Of a stretch of DNA of 64,000 nucleotides, positions 35,938 through 45,560 are shown piece by piece. The number at the start of each line of letters is the position of its first letter. Within the stretch, counting starts at the first letter, position 1. Under the pieces are notes generated by a model, which had not been told where the DNA came from, made no database searches, and was given only the letters and a program-made list of their open reading frames with translations. The position numbers and the translations under genes are program-made. This DNA is from Flavobacterium pisciphilum. Lineage in GTDB: Bacteria > Bacteroidota > Bacteroidia > Flavobacteriales > Flavobacteriaceae. The stretch is from assembly GCF_020905345.1 (NCBI RefSeq), contig NZ_JAJJMO010000001.1:5084001-5148000 (forward strand). Reading direction: 5' to 3'.

Positions 35938-36141
35938 TTTGTCAATGTATAAGGTTTTTACTTTAAATCTAGAGCGAAAGATACTAAAGGTGTTCCGAAC
36001 TACAAAATAAATCCATTATTTATAGTGTGTTTAAGTTTAAAATTCTTGTTAAATGGTTGTTTATGAGGTTGTAAATGCGATTAAGGATACTGTTGGATAT
36101 TTAAAATATTCTCGTTTTTTTGCTTAAAAAGGATTTTACTG

Positions 36142-37545
36142 CTATTTTTTATTTGAAAATCGTTTTACAATTGCCTGATAATGTTTGCCTCCGTCTTTTA
36201 GTTTTCTTTCCTGTGTTTTAAGGTTTACAGCGTATAATCCAAATTTTTTTGCATAACCTAAACTCCACTCAAAATTATCAATTAAGGACCAATAATAATA
36301 CCCTCTCACATCATATCCGTCTTTTATAGCTTCAGATATGGCGTATAATTCTCTTTCTATAAATAGCCCTCGTCTGTTGTCTTTGGCATCGGCAATACCT
36401 GTTTCGGTAATTATAATGGGTTTTTTGATTCGAGACATTCGTTTAATTGCTCTGTATATCCCTTCGGGATAAACCGTATAATCCATATCAGTCATTTCTT
36501 CGCCTGCTACTGGTGAAAACATTTTTTCATGTTCGATGAATTTAAATGTAGTAGCATAGTGAGAGTAATAATTTAGCCCCATGAAGTCTATAGTGTTGGG
36601 GGCATCTTTATCAAAATAATTTTCATTGGCTTGAAATGGAACTCCAAAATGATATTTCCCAGTTTCGAAAAAGTTTAATGACGAATTGTTAAAATTATCA
36701 TTGGCTACCAAGGCTCCCATCCAATCAAGTAGGCTCCATCTGTTTTTGGGTTCAAAGAAGAAAATGTCTTTTACGATGCCTATTTGTGACTCCTTACCAT
36801 TTGGTAATTTCTTCATCATTTTGTAGGCTTGTGTGTGGGCAATTAGTATGTTTTTTAAGACTCTTCCAGCAATCTTAGAATTCTTTTTACCTGGAGGAAA
36901 AATATCTGACATGAATGCTAGATTTGTGTAAACATTAATTTCATTAAATGTTGTCCAATACGTAACTCGATTGCTGTATTTTTTGAATACAATTTTTACG
37001 AATAATAGAAAGTAAGCAATGTTTTCTTCTTTTTCAAATCCGTCTTTGTTCATAAACCACAGTGGTTCTTCGAAATGATGTAATGTAATGTTTGGGGTGA
37101 TTTTTTTAGCCAATAAGCTATCAATTACATTTGAGTAATGCTGAATAGCATCGGAATCGAATTTACCTTCCTCGGGGTTTATTTTGCTCCATGATAAAGA
37201 GAAGCGATAAGCATTTACACCTAGCTCTTCCATTAGTTCTATGTCTTTTGGATATAGATTCCAATGATCTGTAGCAAGTCCTGCTTTGTCATGGTTATCA
37301 ATTCGTGGTTTGCCATTTTGGTCTTTCTGGTTTTCCCACCATGACCAGTTGTTATTTGTGTGACCTCCTTCGACTTGATGTGCTGCTGTAGCGGTTCCCC
37401 AATGAAAGTTTTTAGGAAAATTTAAGTTGGAAGTATTTTTTTGAGACCAATCCCAGTTTGTTAATGGGTATTTTGTAGAAAGGTAAATAATTATGAGCAG
37501 GTATAGTATTGCAATAACAACTAGTACTTTTAAATATACATTCAT
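36142..37545 (-). CDS. GH1 beta-glycosidase with an N-terminal membrane anchor
   Basis: The 467-residue protein starts with a hydrophobic helix (LKVLVVIAILYLLIIIYL) and continues into a GH1 TIM barrel. FHWGTATAAHQVEGG is the family signature, Glu202 in TTFNEINVYTN is the acid/base and Glu381 in IITETGIAD is the nucleophile. YYWSLIDNFEWSLGYAKKFGLY completes the active-site region. Membrane-anchored GH1 enzymes are less common than cytoplasmic ones. The substrate is a beta-glucoside or similar. Confidence 0.92.
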   Translation of the reverse strand: MNVYLKVLVVIAILYLLIIIYLSTKYPLTNWDWSQKNTSNLNFPKNFHWGTATAAHQVEGGHTNNNWSWWENQKDQNGKPRIDNHDKAGLATDHWNLYPKDIELMEELGVNAYRFSLSWSKINPEEGKFDSDAIQHYSNVIDSLLAKKITPNITLHHFEEPLWFMNKDGFEKEENIAYFLLFVKIVFKKYSNRVTYWTTFNEINVYTNLAFMSDIFPPGKKNSKIAGRVLKNILIAHTQAYKMMKKLPNGKESQIGIVKDIFFFEPKNRWSLLDWMGALVANDNFNNSSLNFFETGKYHFGVPFQANENYFDKDAPNTIDFMGLNYYSHYATTFKFIEHEKMFSPVAGEEMTDMDYTVYPEGIYRAIKRMSRIKKPIIITETGIADAKDNRRGLFIERELYAISEAIKDGYDVRGYYYWSLIDNFEWSLGYAKKFGLYAVNLKTQERKLKDGGKHYQAIVKRFSNKK

Positions 37546-37770
37546 GCTTTGTCTATCTATTTTTTGATAATAACAAAGCTAGAGCATTAAGGTTAAGTGG
37601 TTGTTTTATGGTGTTATGTTAGTATTAAAAAAAAACTGTTTGTAAAGAGGGATGGAGGGAGGTTTAAAAGGTGTAGAGAGGTAAAGTAACACAGGTGAAA
37701 TTTGAATGACTATAATCTTATATTCTAGATAGTCTAGATTGGGATTGTTTTGGGATAGTTGTTTCTGTAA

Positions 37771-37804
37771 AAAAAAAGACCACAATCTTGTGATTGTAGT
37801 CTTT
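37771..37804 (-). terminator. Terminator after aroE
   Basis: Read on the minus strand, a 13-base arm AAAGACTACAATC pairs with GATTGTGGTCTTT (one G-U) around a 4-base loop and is followed by a long T-run. The rest of the 37546-37823 gap holds nothing I recognise. Confidence 0.88.
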
Positions 37805-37823
37805 AGTATTTTTTTTGAGTTTT

Positions 37824-38573
37824 TTATTTATTCCAGATTTTCCATGCTTTTTCGGCTTGGAAAATAAGCATATCATATCCGTTTTTTATGGTTGCTCCGT
37901 TTTCTTTAGCTTTTTTAAGAAATGTTGTTTCTTCTGGATTGTATATTAAATCGTAAGCAATGTGTCTTTTTGTGAAAAACTCATACGGAATTGCTGGACA
38001 AGCCTCGATGTTTGGGCTAGTGCCAACAGGTGTACTATTGATTATAATTTGGTAGTTATCAAAAGTTGTAGCATTGATTAGATTGTAATCAATACAATCC
38101 TCTTTTGCCTCGCGTGAAACAAACGTGTATAATATACCTAATTCATCCAAAGCATAAGCGACTGCTTTTGAAGCACCTCCTGTACCAAGAATTAAAGCTT
38201 TCTTGTGGTGTGGTTTCAATAAAGGTTTCAATGATTTTTTAAAACCATAGTAATCGGTGTTGTATCCTTTTAGTTTTCCTTTTTTGGTGAATCTAATAGT
38301 GTTTACAGCACCGATTAATGTAGCTTTTTTTGATAGTTTATCTAAAAAGGGTAATACTTGTTGTTTGTAGGGTATTGTTACATTTAATCCTTTTAAATCC
38401 GGATTGTTTTTCGTTAACGTTGTAAAATGGTTAATTTCTGGAATATCAAAATTTTCATAACTACATCCTTTAAAATGTTCGTCGCTGAATTTTTCGGTAA
38501 AATAACCTTTCGAAAAAGAATAACTAATGTTTTTTCCTAACAAACCGAAACGCCTTTTTAAAATATGAATCAT
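37824..38573 (-). CDS. aroE: Shikimate dehydrogenase
   Basis: The 249-residue protein has the shikimate-binding motif SYSFSKGYF, the catalytic lysine in NVTIPYKQ, GAVNTIRF, YNTDYYGF, the NADP-binding LGTGGASKAV and NSTPVGTSPN. It reduces 3-dehydroshikimate in aromatic amino-acid synthesis. The start ATG overlaps the stop of the TPR gene by one base (TAATG), so the two are translationally coupled. The length is slightly short for AroE but complete. Confidence 0.95.
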   Translation of the reverse strand: MIHILKRRFGLLGKNISYSFSKGYFTEKFSDEHFKGCSYENFDIPEINHFTTLTKNNPDLKGLNVTIPYKQQVLPFLDKLSKKATLIGAVNTIRFTKKGKLKGYNTDYYGFKKSLKPLLKPHHKKALILGTGGASKAVAYALDELGILYTFVSREAKEDCIDYNLINATTFDNYQIIINSTPVGTSPNIEACPAIPYEFFTKRHIAYDLIYNPEETTFLKKAKENGATIKNGYDMLIFQAEKAWKIWNK

Positions 38574-39970
38574 TATTGTTTTTTATGTTTTGTAATATAG
38601 TTTTGTACCATTTTTTTTGTCCAAACTACAGGGAATAAGTCTTCGATTAATATGTAATTATCGAATTTTAATCGCAATCCATTACTTAAATGGAATTTAG
38701 CTTTTGTGTTATCCTGTATCATGAAATATAATCCAGCCAAACGGTATTCGATTTCGTTTTCTTCTGGGAAATATTCTGATGCTTGTAATAAGGTTTGTAT
38801 AGCACTTTCAAACTCGCCCAAAAACTGAAGTATATCTACCCAAAACAACCACGTGTCAAGTGAATAATCACCAAACTCTACTGCTTTTCGGTAGCCAAAC
38901 TCTGCTTCTTCAAAAAAGTTCATTTGTTTGTTTATTGTTGCATAACGTTTCCAATACAAACGATTTTGATTGTCTATTGCTAATGCTTTGTTGACAAAAA
39001 ACAATGCTTTTTGATAGTTTTTCTGGCGTACATAAAAATCGGTTATGGCTATCCATCCTTTATCTAAAAGAGGATCTTCATGAACGGTTTTATTGTAATA
39101 TTTTAATGCTAATGCTTTGTTTCCAAGTTTTTCGTAACATTTTCCTATTCTCAATAGTGCATACGAAGTTGCATCATCGAGTTCGATGGTACGATTGTAG
39201 CTTTCTATTGCTTCGGCATATTTTTTTAAACGTTCGAATGCTTTGGCTCTTTCCATGAAAGCACCAAGAAACTCATCGTCGATTAGGGTAGCATAATCAA
39301 AAGCACGTATTGCGCTCTCATATTCTTTTATGCCATAATGCAAACGACCTAGCTGGTGCCAAGCGATTTCACTATATGGGTTTTTGTTTATATACTTGTT
39401 TAAATAGGTAATAGCTTCTTGATTTTGGTCTAAAAACTCAAAACAATAAACTACATTGTATAAGGCCGATTGGTCTTCCAAATCTTCTTCTAGACATTTG
39501 ATAAAGTTCTCTTTTGCCATTTCAAGATTGTCCATAAAAAGATATTCCATACCGATTAAATTGTACACATCGGCAAAATCATCGGTATATTCCAAAGCGA
39601 TTTTAAGCAGTTCGACTGCTTTTTCGTGTTGGTCTCTTTTAGAATAGATGTTTGCTTTCTGGATGTAAATTTCTTCGTTGTTGGGTTCGATTGCGTACAA
39701 CTCATTTAAAAGCTTTTCAGCTATTTCGAGTTTGTCGTCATACACTAGCATCTCTACTTGTACTAATTTTAAGCCTGTAGATTTTGGATGTTGGTCTAAT
39801 GCAAGTTTTAAGGCTTTCTTTGCTAAATTAGCCTTGCCTATGTCCAGATAATGAAGGATAATCTCTTCGAATTCTTCTGAATCAAAAAAGAGTACTTTGT
39901 TAGTTTTTAACATTGACTCAAATTTGGATAGGGATAGGTTATAATCTTCTTCTTCGTTGCTTAATTGCAT
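38573..39970 (-). CDS. TPR repeat protein
   Basis: The 465-residue protein consists almost entirely of tetratricopeptide repeats (about ten), for example AEKLLNELYAIEPNNEEIYIQKANIY, AIRAFDYATLIDDEFLGAFMERAKAF and ALKYYNKTVHEDPLLDKGWIAI. No signal peptide is present, so it is probably a cytoplasmic scaffold. It is coupled to aroE; this gene pair is, as far as I recall, common in flavobacteria. Confidence 0.93.
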   Translation of the reverse strand: MQLSNEEEDYNLSLSKFESMLKTNKVLFFDSEEFEEIILHYLDIGKANLAKKALKLALDQHPKSTGLKLVQVEMLVYDDKLEIAEKLLNELYAIEPNNEEIYIQKANIYSKRDQHEKAVELLKIALEYTDDFADVYNLIGMEYLFMDNLEMAKENFIKCLEEDLEDQSALYNVVYCFEFLDQNQEAITYLNKYINKNPYSEIAWHQLGRLHYGIKEYESAIRAFDYATLIDDEFLGAFMERAKAFERLKKYAEAIESYNRTIELDDATSYALLRIGKCYEKLGNKALALKYYNKTVHEDPLLDKGWIAITDFYVRQKNYQKALFFVNKALAIDNQNRLYWKRYATINKQMNFFEEAEFGYRKAVEFGDYSLDTWLFWVDILQFLGEFESAIQTLLQASEYFPEENEIEYRLAGLYFMIQDNTKAKFHLSNGLRLKFDNYILIEDLFPVVWTKKMVQNYITKHKKQ

Positions 39971-40162
39971 ACTGTATTTTTTTGATATTAGCCTTTTATA
40001 AAATTAGGCAACATGTTTTTGTTATGTGGAGAAAGAAGGAATTGTTGTGAACAATTTAATTAACAATATTGGTAGTGTATACAAGCTGTTTTTAGGTGAA
40101 ACCTTTTTTTTAACGGATTGTATTTTATTTTTTTAACTGTTTTGTTATCAACGATATGCGTT

Positions 40163-40236
40163 AGCCCAGATAGCAGCGGTATCCTTTTGTTTTTTTCTTT
40201 AAAAACAAAAGATATAGCGGATAGCTGGAAATAGCT
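40163..40236. ncRNA. Structured intergenic element, possible Flavo-1-like RNA
   Basis: A 74-base nested structure lies between the TPR and aminotransferase genes. The innermost stem is a perfect 11-bp pair, CTTTTGTTTTT (40184-40194) with AAAAACAAAAG (40201-40211). Outside it CCAG (40166-40169) pairs with CTGG (40225-40228) and AGC (40163-40165) with GCT (40234-40236). The two internal-loop strands both contain ATAGC-rich sequence (ATAGCAGCGGTATC and GATATAGCGGATAG). The inner stem plus T-run could also act as a terminator. I recall similar sequences in other flavobacteria; the link to the Rfam Flavo-1 motif is a guess. Confidence 0.45.
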
Positions 40237-40237
40237 C

Positions 40238-41431
40238 CTAATTATTCTTTTTGTTTATTATTTCATCCATTACATTTAGGATTGTGGCGCAACCTTCTCT
40301 TATTTCTTCTTCTGAAATTGTTAACGGAGGTGTAATGCGTATCGCACATCCTTCAAACAGTAACCAAAATAAAATAAGCCCTTTGTCCTGACAGCTTAAA
40401 ATAACTTCGTTTGTTATTTCGGCACTTTCTGTCATGGCTGCAAGCATTAATCCTCTTCCTCTAACTTCCTTAATCAAAGGATGTACCAAAAGTGATCTAA
40501 TTAGTTTTTCTTTTTCTAATGTTTCAGGCATTAGGTTTGTTTCAGTAATTTCTTTCAAAGTCGCCAAACAGGCTGACGCAATGACAGGGTGTCCTCCAAA
40601 TGTGGTTATATGACCGAGTTTTGGGTTTTCGGTTAGCAAGTCCATTTTTTCTGCTGATGCTGTAAATGCGCCTACTGGCATTCCGCCTCCCATTCCTTTT
40701 CCCATAACGACGATATCGGGAACGACATCGTAATTCTGGAATCCGAATAGTTTTCCGGTTCTTCCAAATCCTGGCTGGATTTCGTCGACTATCATCATAG
40801 CTCCAACTTCGTCACAGCGTTTGCGTACTTTTTGTAAAAAGTTATCGTGTGGCTCTATAAATCCTGCTCCTCCTTGAATTGTTTCTAAAATAATTCCGGC
40901 TGTTTTGGTAGTTATTTTTTGTAAATCTTCTTCGCTATTGAAGGTTATAAAATCTACATCTGGAATTAAAGGTCTAAAGGCTTGTTTGCGCTCTTCGAAT
41001 CCCATAACACTCATTGAGCCCATTGTGTTACCGTGATAGGCATTATAACACGATATTAACTGACTGCGTCCTGTTGTTCTTCGGGCTAGTTTTAATGCAC
41101 CTTCAATTGCTTCGGTTCCTGAATTTACTAAATAGGTTTTATTTAATGATTCTGGTAGGAGAGAAGCCATTAGTTTACAATATTCTACCGCTGGGCTTTG
41201 TGAATACTCTCCGTAGACCATTACGTGCGAATATTTGTCTAGTTGGTCTTTTATTGCTTGATTTACTCTCGGATGTTGGTGTCCAAGGGTACAGGCTGAT
41301 ACACCTGCTACAAAATCTAAATATTTTTTATTATTGGTATCGTATATGTAAGATCCTATAGCGTGTGAAACTTCCATTCCTAATGGATATGGTGATGTTT
41401 GTGCTTGGTATTTTATAAAATCGGGATTCAT
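40238..41431 (-). CDS. Class III PLP-dependent aminotransferase (acetylornithine/ornithine type)
   Basis: The 397-residue protein shows the class III pattern: VAGVSACTLGHQHPRV, NSGTEAIEGALKLAR, the PLP-contact IVDEIQPGFGRTGKLFGFQ, and the Schiff-base lysine in VVMGKGMGGGMPVGAF. TTFGGHPVIASA follows as expected. It may act on acetylornithine, ornithine or 4-aminobutyrate; I cannot choose. It is located between the OstA-like gene and the structured element. Confidence 0.9.
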   Translation of the reverse strand: MNPDFIKYQAQTSPYPLGMEVSHAIGSYIYDTNNKKYLDFVAGVSACTLGHQHPRVNQAIKDQLDKYSHVMVYGEYSQSPAVEYCKLMASLLPESLNKTYLVNSGTEAIEGALKLARRTTGRSQLISCYNAYHGNTMGSMSVMGFEERKQAFRPLIPDVDFITFNSEEDLQKITTKTAGIILETIQGGAGFIEPHDNFLQKVRKRCDEVGAMMIVDEIQPGFGRTGKLFGFQNYDVVPDIVVMGKGMGGGMPVGAFTASAEKMDLLTENPKLGHITTFGGHPVIASACLATLKEITETNLMPETLEKEKLIRSLLVHPLIKEVRGRGLMLAAMTESAEITNEVILSCQDKGLILFWLLFEGCAIRITPPLTISEEEIREGCATILNVMDEIINKKNN

Positions 41432-41550
41432 TTTTTTTTTCTTTTAAGATACTGTGGTTCTAAGGTCTGCTAATATTACTGAGAACTGAGAACTATGACT
41501 GTTAACTGCGACTGCTAACCGAGTCTGTTAATTAAAAATGAGAGTAAATA
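41432..41550. repeat. Degenerate AACTGnGACTG repeat cluster
   Basis: Within the short gap, ACTGAGAACTGAGAACT, GACTGTTAACTGCGACTG and CCGAGTCTG form a run of related 8- to 11-base units. Similar clusters occur at 26330-26415 and 56070-56105. Confidence 0.55.
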
Positions 41551-43203
41551 CTATTTTTTAGCCTTTACTGTCTTTTTTGAAGGTTTCTTTTTGTCGTAAT
41601 CAAGTGTTTCTTTCCTTATTTTCATAGGAACATTTTCTTTGGCATTCTCAATTTTGCCTTCTTCGACTAATTTATCATTGAGTTCGTTTTCTTCGGCAGT
41701 GAATATATCGTCTTTTGACTTAATTTTTTCTTCTCCTCTCCAATTCATCCCTCGCAGTTTCCGTGCATTTTCGGGTAATTCGGCTTCTGGAAAGATATCT
41801 CCATCGACCTGATTGAAGAATGTAATGGTTTCGATAGCATTATTTTCGAGTATAAGATTGATTTTACTACTTACGTTTTTATTGATTCCTATGAGTTCTT
41901 GGGCATCATTACGCATATAATAAACAACTTCTGTATTCTTTATTACATCGACATCGTGTAGTTTTCCTTCTTTAAATTTTCCATATAAATTTAATCCCTT
42001 GACTTGATTATAGCCGGTTCCCAAGGTATCCTTGGAGATGATAAAGGTATTATTGAGGACTTTTAGCGAGTCGAGTTTTTTGGTGTTGTTGTCACCAATA
42101 AGGTGCATGATATCTCCTGTAATCTGACTTTCGCCATTCCAGAGTATTGGGTTTCCTATTAGTTTGGTTAAAGCCGTTCGGCTACTTGAATGTATCGAAT
42201 CGCATTTTCCGCTCATATCTGTTTTAAAAAATCGAACATTATTAAAGGCTCGTATAATACGATCGCCTTCTTTTCCTGTAACCATTAGTCTTTTTCCGTG
42301 TATGTAAACCGAATCGTTCTCGACAAAGTTTATCGCTACGGCTCTCTTAGTTACAAACATAGAATCTTTTTGTTTGTATATTTCAGCATAATGCCCTTTT
42401 ACAATTCCTCGATTTATTGAGTCGGTAATTTTTACATTTCGCGTTGCCGAAGCAAAATCTTTGTTTCGGTCGTAGTACAAACTATCTCCTTCAATCAACC
42501 GATCTTCATAGCGGATGTATGATTTTCTGAGAAAATGGGCTAGATTCTTTTTGGTGTCGTAAAACCCTTTTTCTGTATAGATAAAATCGGTTTTACTAGT
42601 AATTGTTGATGGTCCAAACAAATAGGAATGTCCAGAATTACTGTAATAATCCAGATGATTTGATTTTATAATACATTTAGGATTGGTAACTGTAACTGCA
42701 GTTAAGAATTTAAACTTTTTTTCTGCTACATAATATCTCCCAGATTTACTTTCTAAAGTATTTTCTCTGTTTACAATGGTTCCTTTGGAATTATAGTATA
42801 CTTCTTGGATATTCCTGTCGAAGTTAATGGTGTCAGTTTGTAATGTTGCGTCTGGTGAACTCATAACAGGATTTCCTGTTGCAAACGCTTTTTTTGAATT
42901 ACCACTATATTCAGCATATTTACTGTTTAGAAATAAGGTGTCACCTTGTACGATTTGTACATTTCCAAATGCTTTTAGGTAGTTTTCTCCTTCAAACAAA
43001 TAAGCTTTGTTACATGTTAAAACAACACCATCGTGATTTACTTTTACATTTCCGGTAAGTAAAACAGCGCCCGGCATTTCGATTTCGTTTCTATCTACAA
43101 AATCTGAATGTTCGATGTTGATAATTTTTGGAGCCTGTGCTATTCCTAAATTTACACTTAAAATGAGCAAGCAGCTATATATGAAAAAGAGTGATTTCTT
43201 CAA
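41551..43203 (-). CDS. OstA-like periplasmic protein (LptA/LptD N-terminal fold)
   Basis: The 550-residue protein has a signal peptide ending at IAQA and repeated OstA-type strands (IEMPGAVLLTGNVKVNHDGVVLTCNKAYL, FLNSKYAEYSGNSKKAFATGNPVM). OstA-fold proteins carry lipopolysaccharide across the periplasm or form part of the transport bridge. The C-terminal 90 residues are charged and low in complexity (KKPSKKTVKAKK). The start is TTG; the -7 box at 43220-43227 would give a leader of about 10 bases to this codon. Confidence 0.88.
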   Translation of the reverse strand: MKKSLFFIYSCLLILSVNLGIAQAPKIINIEHSDFVDRNEIEMPGAVLLTGNVKVNHDGVVLTCNKAYLFEGENYLKAFGNVQIVQGDTLFLNSKYAEYSGNSKKAFATGNPVMSSPDATLQTDTINFDRNIQEVYYNSKGTIVNRENTLESKSGRYYVAEKKFKFLTAVTVTNPKCIIKSNHLDYYSNSGHSYLFGPSTITSKTDFIYTEKGFYDTKKNLAHFLRKSYIRYEDRLIEGDSLYYDRNKDFASATRNVKITDSINRGIVKGHYAEIYKQKDSMFVTKRAVAINFVENDSVYIHGKRLMVTGKEGDRIIRAFNNVRFFKTDMSGKCDSIHSSSRTALTKLIGNPILWNGESQITGDIMHLIGDNNTKKLDSLKVLNNTFIISKDTLGTGYNQVKGLNLYGKFKEGKLHDVDVIKNTEVVYYMRNDAQELIGINKNVSSKINLILENNAIETITFFNQVDGDIFPEAELPENARKLRGMNWRGEEKIKSKDDIFTAEENELNDKLVEEGKIENAKENVPMKIRKETLDYDKKKPSKKTVKAKK

Positions 43204-43219
43204 TTGATTAAATTTTTGT

Positions 43220-43227
43220 CAAATTTA
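43220..43227 (-). promoter_or_regulatory. -7 box of the OstA-like gene
   Basis: The minus strand reads TAAATTTG, matching TAnnTTTG, 16 bases before the TTG start codon, and so supports that start. Confidence 0.5.
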
Positions 43228-43476
43228 TGAAAAAGGAAACAACCTTAACTGATATTAGGATTTATTTATAATTCAAAATTACACTTAAATTTTGGATGTT
43301 ACTATTTTTAAGTTATCAACAAATAATCTTACTAACACGTTGTAGTGTTTGTAGTGGGGGCAATTTTTTAGTTAATTTTTTATTGATGAATTTAAGTTTT
43401 AAAAAATAGATTAAATTTAAAAATTCGTTAATGCTTTTTTGCATTAAAAAATTAATATAATGAAGTTATAAAAGAT

Positions 43477-45348
43477 ATGATAAAAGCAAGAGTTCTTGTG
43501 GCAGGGATTACCGCTATGGTTTTGGTTACTGCATGTAAAACAAAAGATATAAAACTAAATACGGACAAAAAAGTAGTAGTTTCTGAAAATAAAGTTGTGG
43601 TCTATCAAGTTTTTACTCGTTTGTTTGGAAATAAAAACACAACCAATAAACCTTGGGGTACTATTGAAGAAAATGGAGTAGGGAAGTTCAATGATTTTAC
43701 AGATAAAGCGTTAAATGAAATTAAAGATTTAGGAGTTACCTATATTTGGTATACAGGTGTTCCTCACCATGCCTTAGTTCGTGATTATACTGCATACGGA
43801 ATTTCTAATGATGATCCTGAGGTAGTAAAAGGAAGAGCTGGATCTCCATATGCTGTAAAGGATTATTATAATGTAAATCCTGATTTGGCAGTTAATCCTG
43901 CGAATCGCTTGCAAGAATTTGAGGCTTTGATTGCTCGTACGCATAAAGCAGGTTTAAAAGTTATTATAGATATTGTTCCGAATCATATTGCTAGAAAATA
44001 TGAAGGCAAAAACAATCCAACTGGTGTGAATGATTTTGGTGCTAATGATGATGTTTCTGTTGTGTATAAACGGGATAATAATTTTTACTATATACCCAAT
44101 ACTCCTTTTGAGATTCCAGATAATGTTGTTCCGCTAAATGGAGAGAAAAATCCACTTGTAGATGGTAAATTTGATGAATATCCTGCAAAATGGACTGGTA
44201 ACGGTTCTAGTAAAGCTAAACCGGATCAAAATGATTGGTATGAAACTGTAAAAGTAAATTATGGTATTCGTCCTGATGGTTCTAAAGATTTTCCTGAATT
44301 GCCTGCTGGGTTTGATGCAAAACCGTATCAAGATCATTATGATTTCTGGAAGGATAAAGAGGTTCCTGATTCTTGGAAAAAATTTAAATCAATTGCCTTG
44401 TATTGGATTTCTAAAGGTGTTGATGGCTTTCGTTATGATATGGCCGAAATGGTTCCGTATGAATTTTGGAGTTATATGAACTCTGCTATTAAGACTAAGA
44501 ATTCAAATGCTTTTTTGCTTGCCGAGGTATATAATCCAAAAGAGTATCGTAATTATATTCATTTGGGAAAAATGGATTACTTATATGATAAGGTTGAAAC
44601 GTATGATAAACTGAAAGATATCATTAAAGGAAAGTCATCTCCTGATGAACTTTCAGAGATTCAACATAATATGGCAGATATAGAGCATAATATGTTACAC
44701 TTTTTGGATAACCATGATGAGCAACGTTTGGCAAATTCTGAGTTTGCAGGAACCCCAGAGAAAGGAAAGCCACTAATGGTTGTTTCTACTACAATAAGTA
44801 CTTCGCCTACGATGGTATATTTTGGGCAAGAAGTAGGTGAGGCTGGGAATGAAGATGCAGGTTTTGGGAAGCCTTCTAGAACTTCTATTTTTGATTATAT
44901 TGGAGTGCCTAATCATCAACGATGGATGAACAACGGTAAATTTGATGGTGGACAGCTTTCACAATCGGAAAAGAACCTGCGAGATTTTTATAAGCGATTA
45001 TTGAATTTTTCTATAAAAAGCCCTGCTTTAATGGGGCAATTTCAAGAAATCCAGACTGTAAACCGTAAGGATACTCCAGCTTATGATGCTAGCATTTATT
45101 CTTATGTGCGTTGGTCAGAGAATCAAAAACTAATCGTTGTGGCTAATTTTTCTGCTGATAAAACAAGTGTATTTGAATTAAAAATCCCAGCAGCTGTTAT
45201 CTCAAAATGGAATTTGAAAGATGGAGCGTATTTGCTAACAGATCAATTGTATTTAAAAGATAAAGTAAAGCTAAATGTAACAAATGGAGAAGGGCATGCT
45301 AAGATTAGGATAGCGCCATCTGAATCGTTTATTTATGAAGTGAAGTAG
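43477..45348 (+). CDS. GH13 alpha-amylase family lipoprotein
   Basis: The 623-residue protein has a lipoprotein signal (MVLVTACKTKD) and a GH13 barrel. The catalytic residues are Asp321 (GFRYDMAEMV), Glu350 (LLAEVYNP) and Asp414 (FLDNHDEQR), with VIIDIVPNHIARKYEG as conserved region I. A long insertion at about residues 200-300 contains proline- and aspartate-rich sequence. A C-terminal beta domain follows. It should act on alpha-glucans at the cell surface or in the periplasm. No SusCD lies nearby; the gene stands alone with its own terminator. Confidence 0.93.
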   Translation: MIKARVLVAGITAMVLVTACKTKDIKLNTDKKVVVSENKVVVYQVFTRLFGNKNTTNKPWGTIEENGVGKFNDFTDKALNEIKDLGVTYIWYTGVPHHALVRDYTAYGISNDDPEVVKGRAGSPYAVKDYYNVNPDLAVNPANRLQEFEALIARTHKAGLKVIIDIVPNHIARKYEGKNNPTGVNDFGANDDVSVVYKRDNNFYYIPNTPFEIPDNVVPLNGEKNPLVDGKFDEYPAKWTGNGSSKAKPDQNDWYETVKVNYGIRPDGSKDFPELPAGFDAKPYQDHYDFWKDKEVPDSWKKFKSIALYWISKGVDGFRYDMAEMVPYEFWSYMNSAIKTKNSNAFLLAEVYNPKEYRNYIHLGKMDYLYDKVETYDKLKDIIKGKSSPDELSEIQHNMADIEHNMLHFLDNHDEQRLANSEFAGTPEKGKPLMVVSTTISTSPTMVYFGQEVGEAGNEDAGFGKPSRTSIFDYIGVPNHQRWMNNGKFDGGQLSQSEKNLRDFYKRLLNFSIKSPALMGQFQEIQTVNRKDTPAYDASIYSYVRWSENQKLIVVANFSADKTSVFELKIPAAVISKWNLKDGAYLLTDQLYLKDKVKLNVTNGEGHAKIRIAPSESFIYEVK

Positions 45349-45395
45349 TTTAATAGATTAGGTTATAGAGCCTGTCTAGTTTGTTTTTATATATT

Positions 45396-45438
45396 AACCT
45401 TGTTCTATGAAATAACAGTCATAAAACAAGGTTTTTTT
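45396..45438 (+). terminator. Terminator after the alpha-amylase gene
   Basis: AACCTTGTT (45396-45404) pairs with AACAAGGTT (45425-45433), followed by T7. Confidence 0.8.
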
Positions 45439-45530
45439 ATTGATGTATTTGTAAATTGAATGGGAGTGGTATTTAATCTGCCTTAAAATAGTGTTTGTTG
45501 TGTCTGTTTCAGAATCAGCTATATAAAAAG

Positions 45531-45560
45531 AAAGCTGATACATTGTATCAGCTTTTTTTT
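45531..45560. terminator. Terminator after the superoxide dismutase gene (also usable on plus)
   Basis: AAAGCTGATAC (45531-45541) pairs with GTATCAGCTTT (45545-45555), with T-rich flanks on both strands. Confidence 0.82.
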
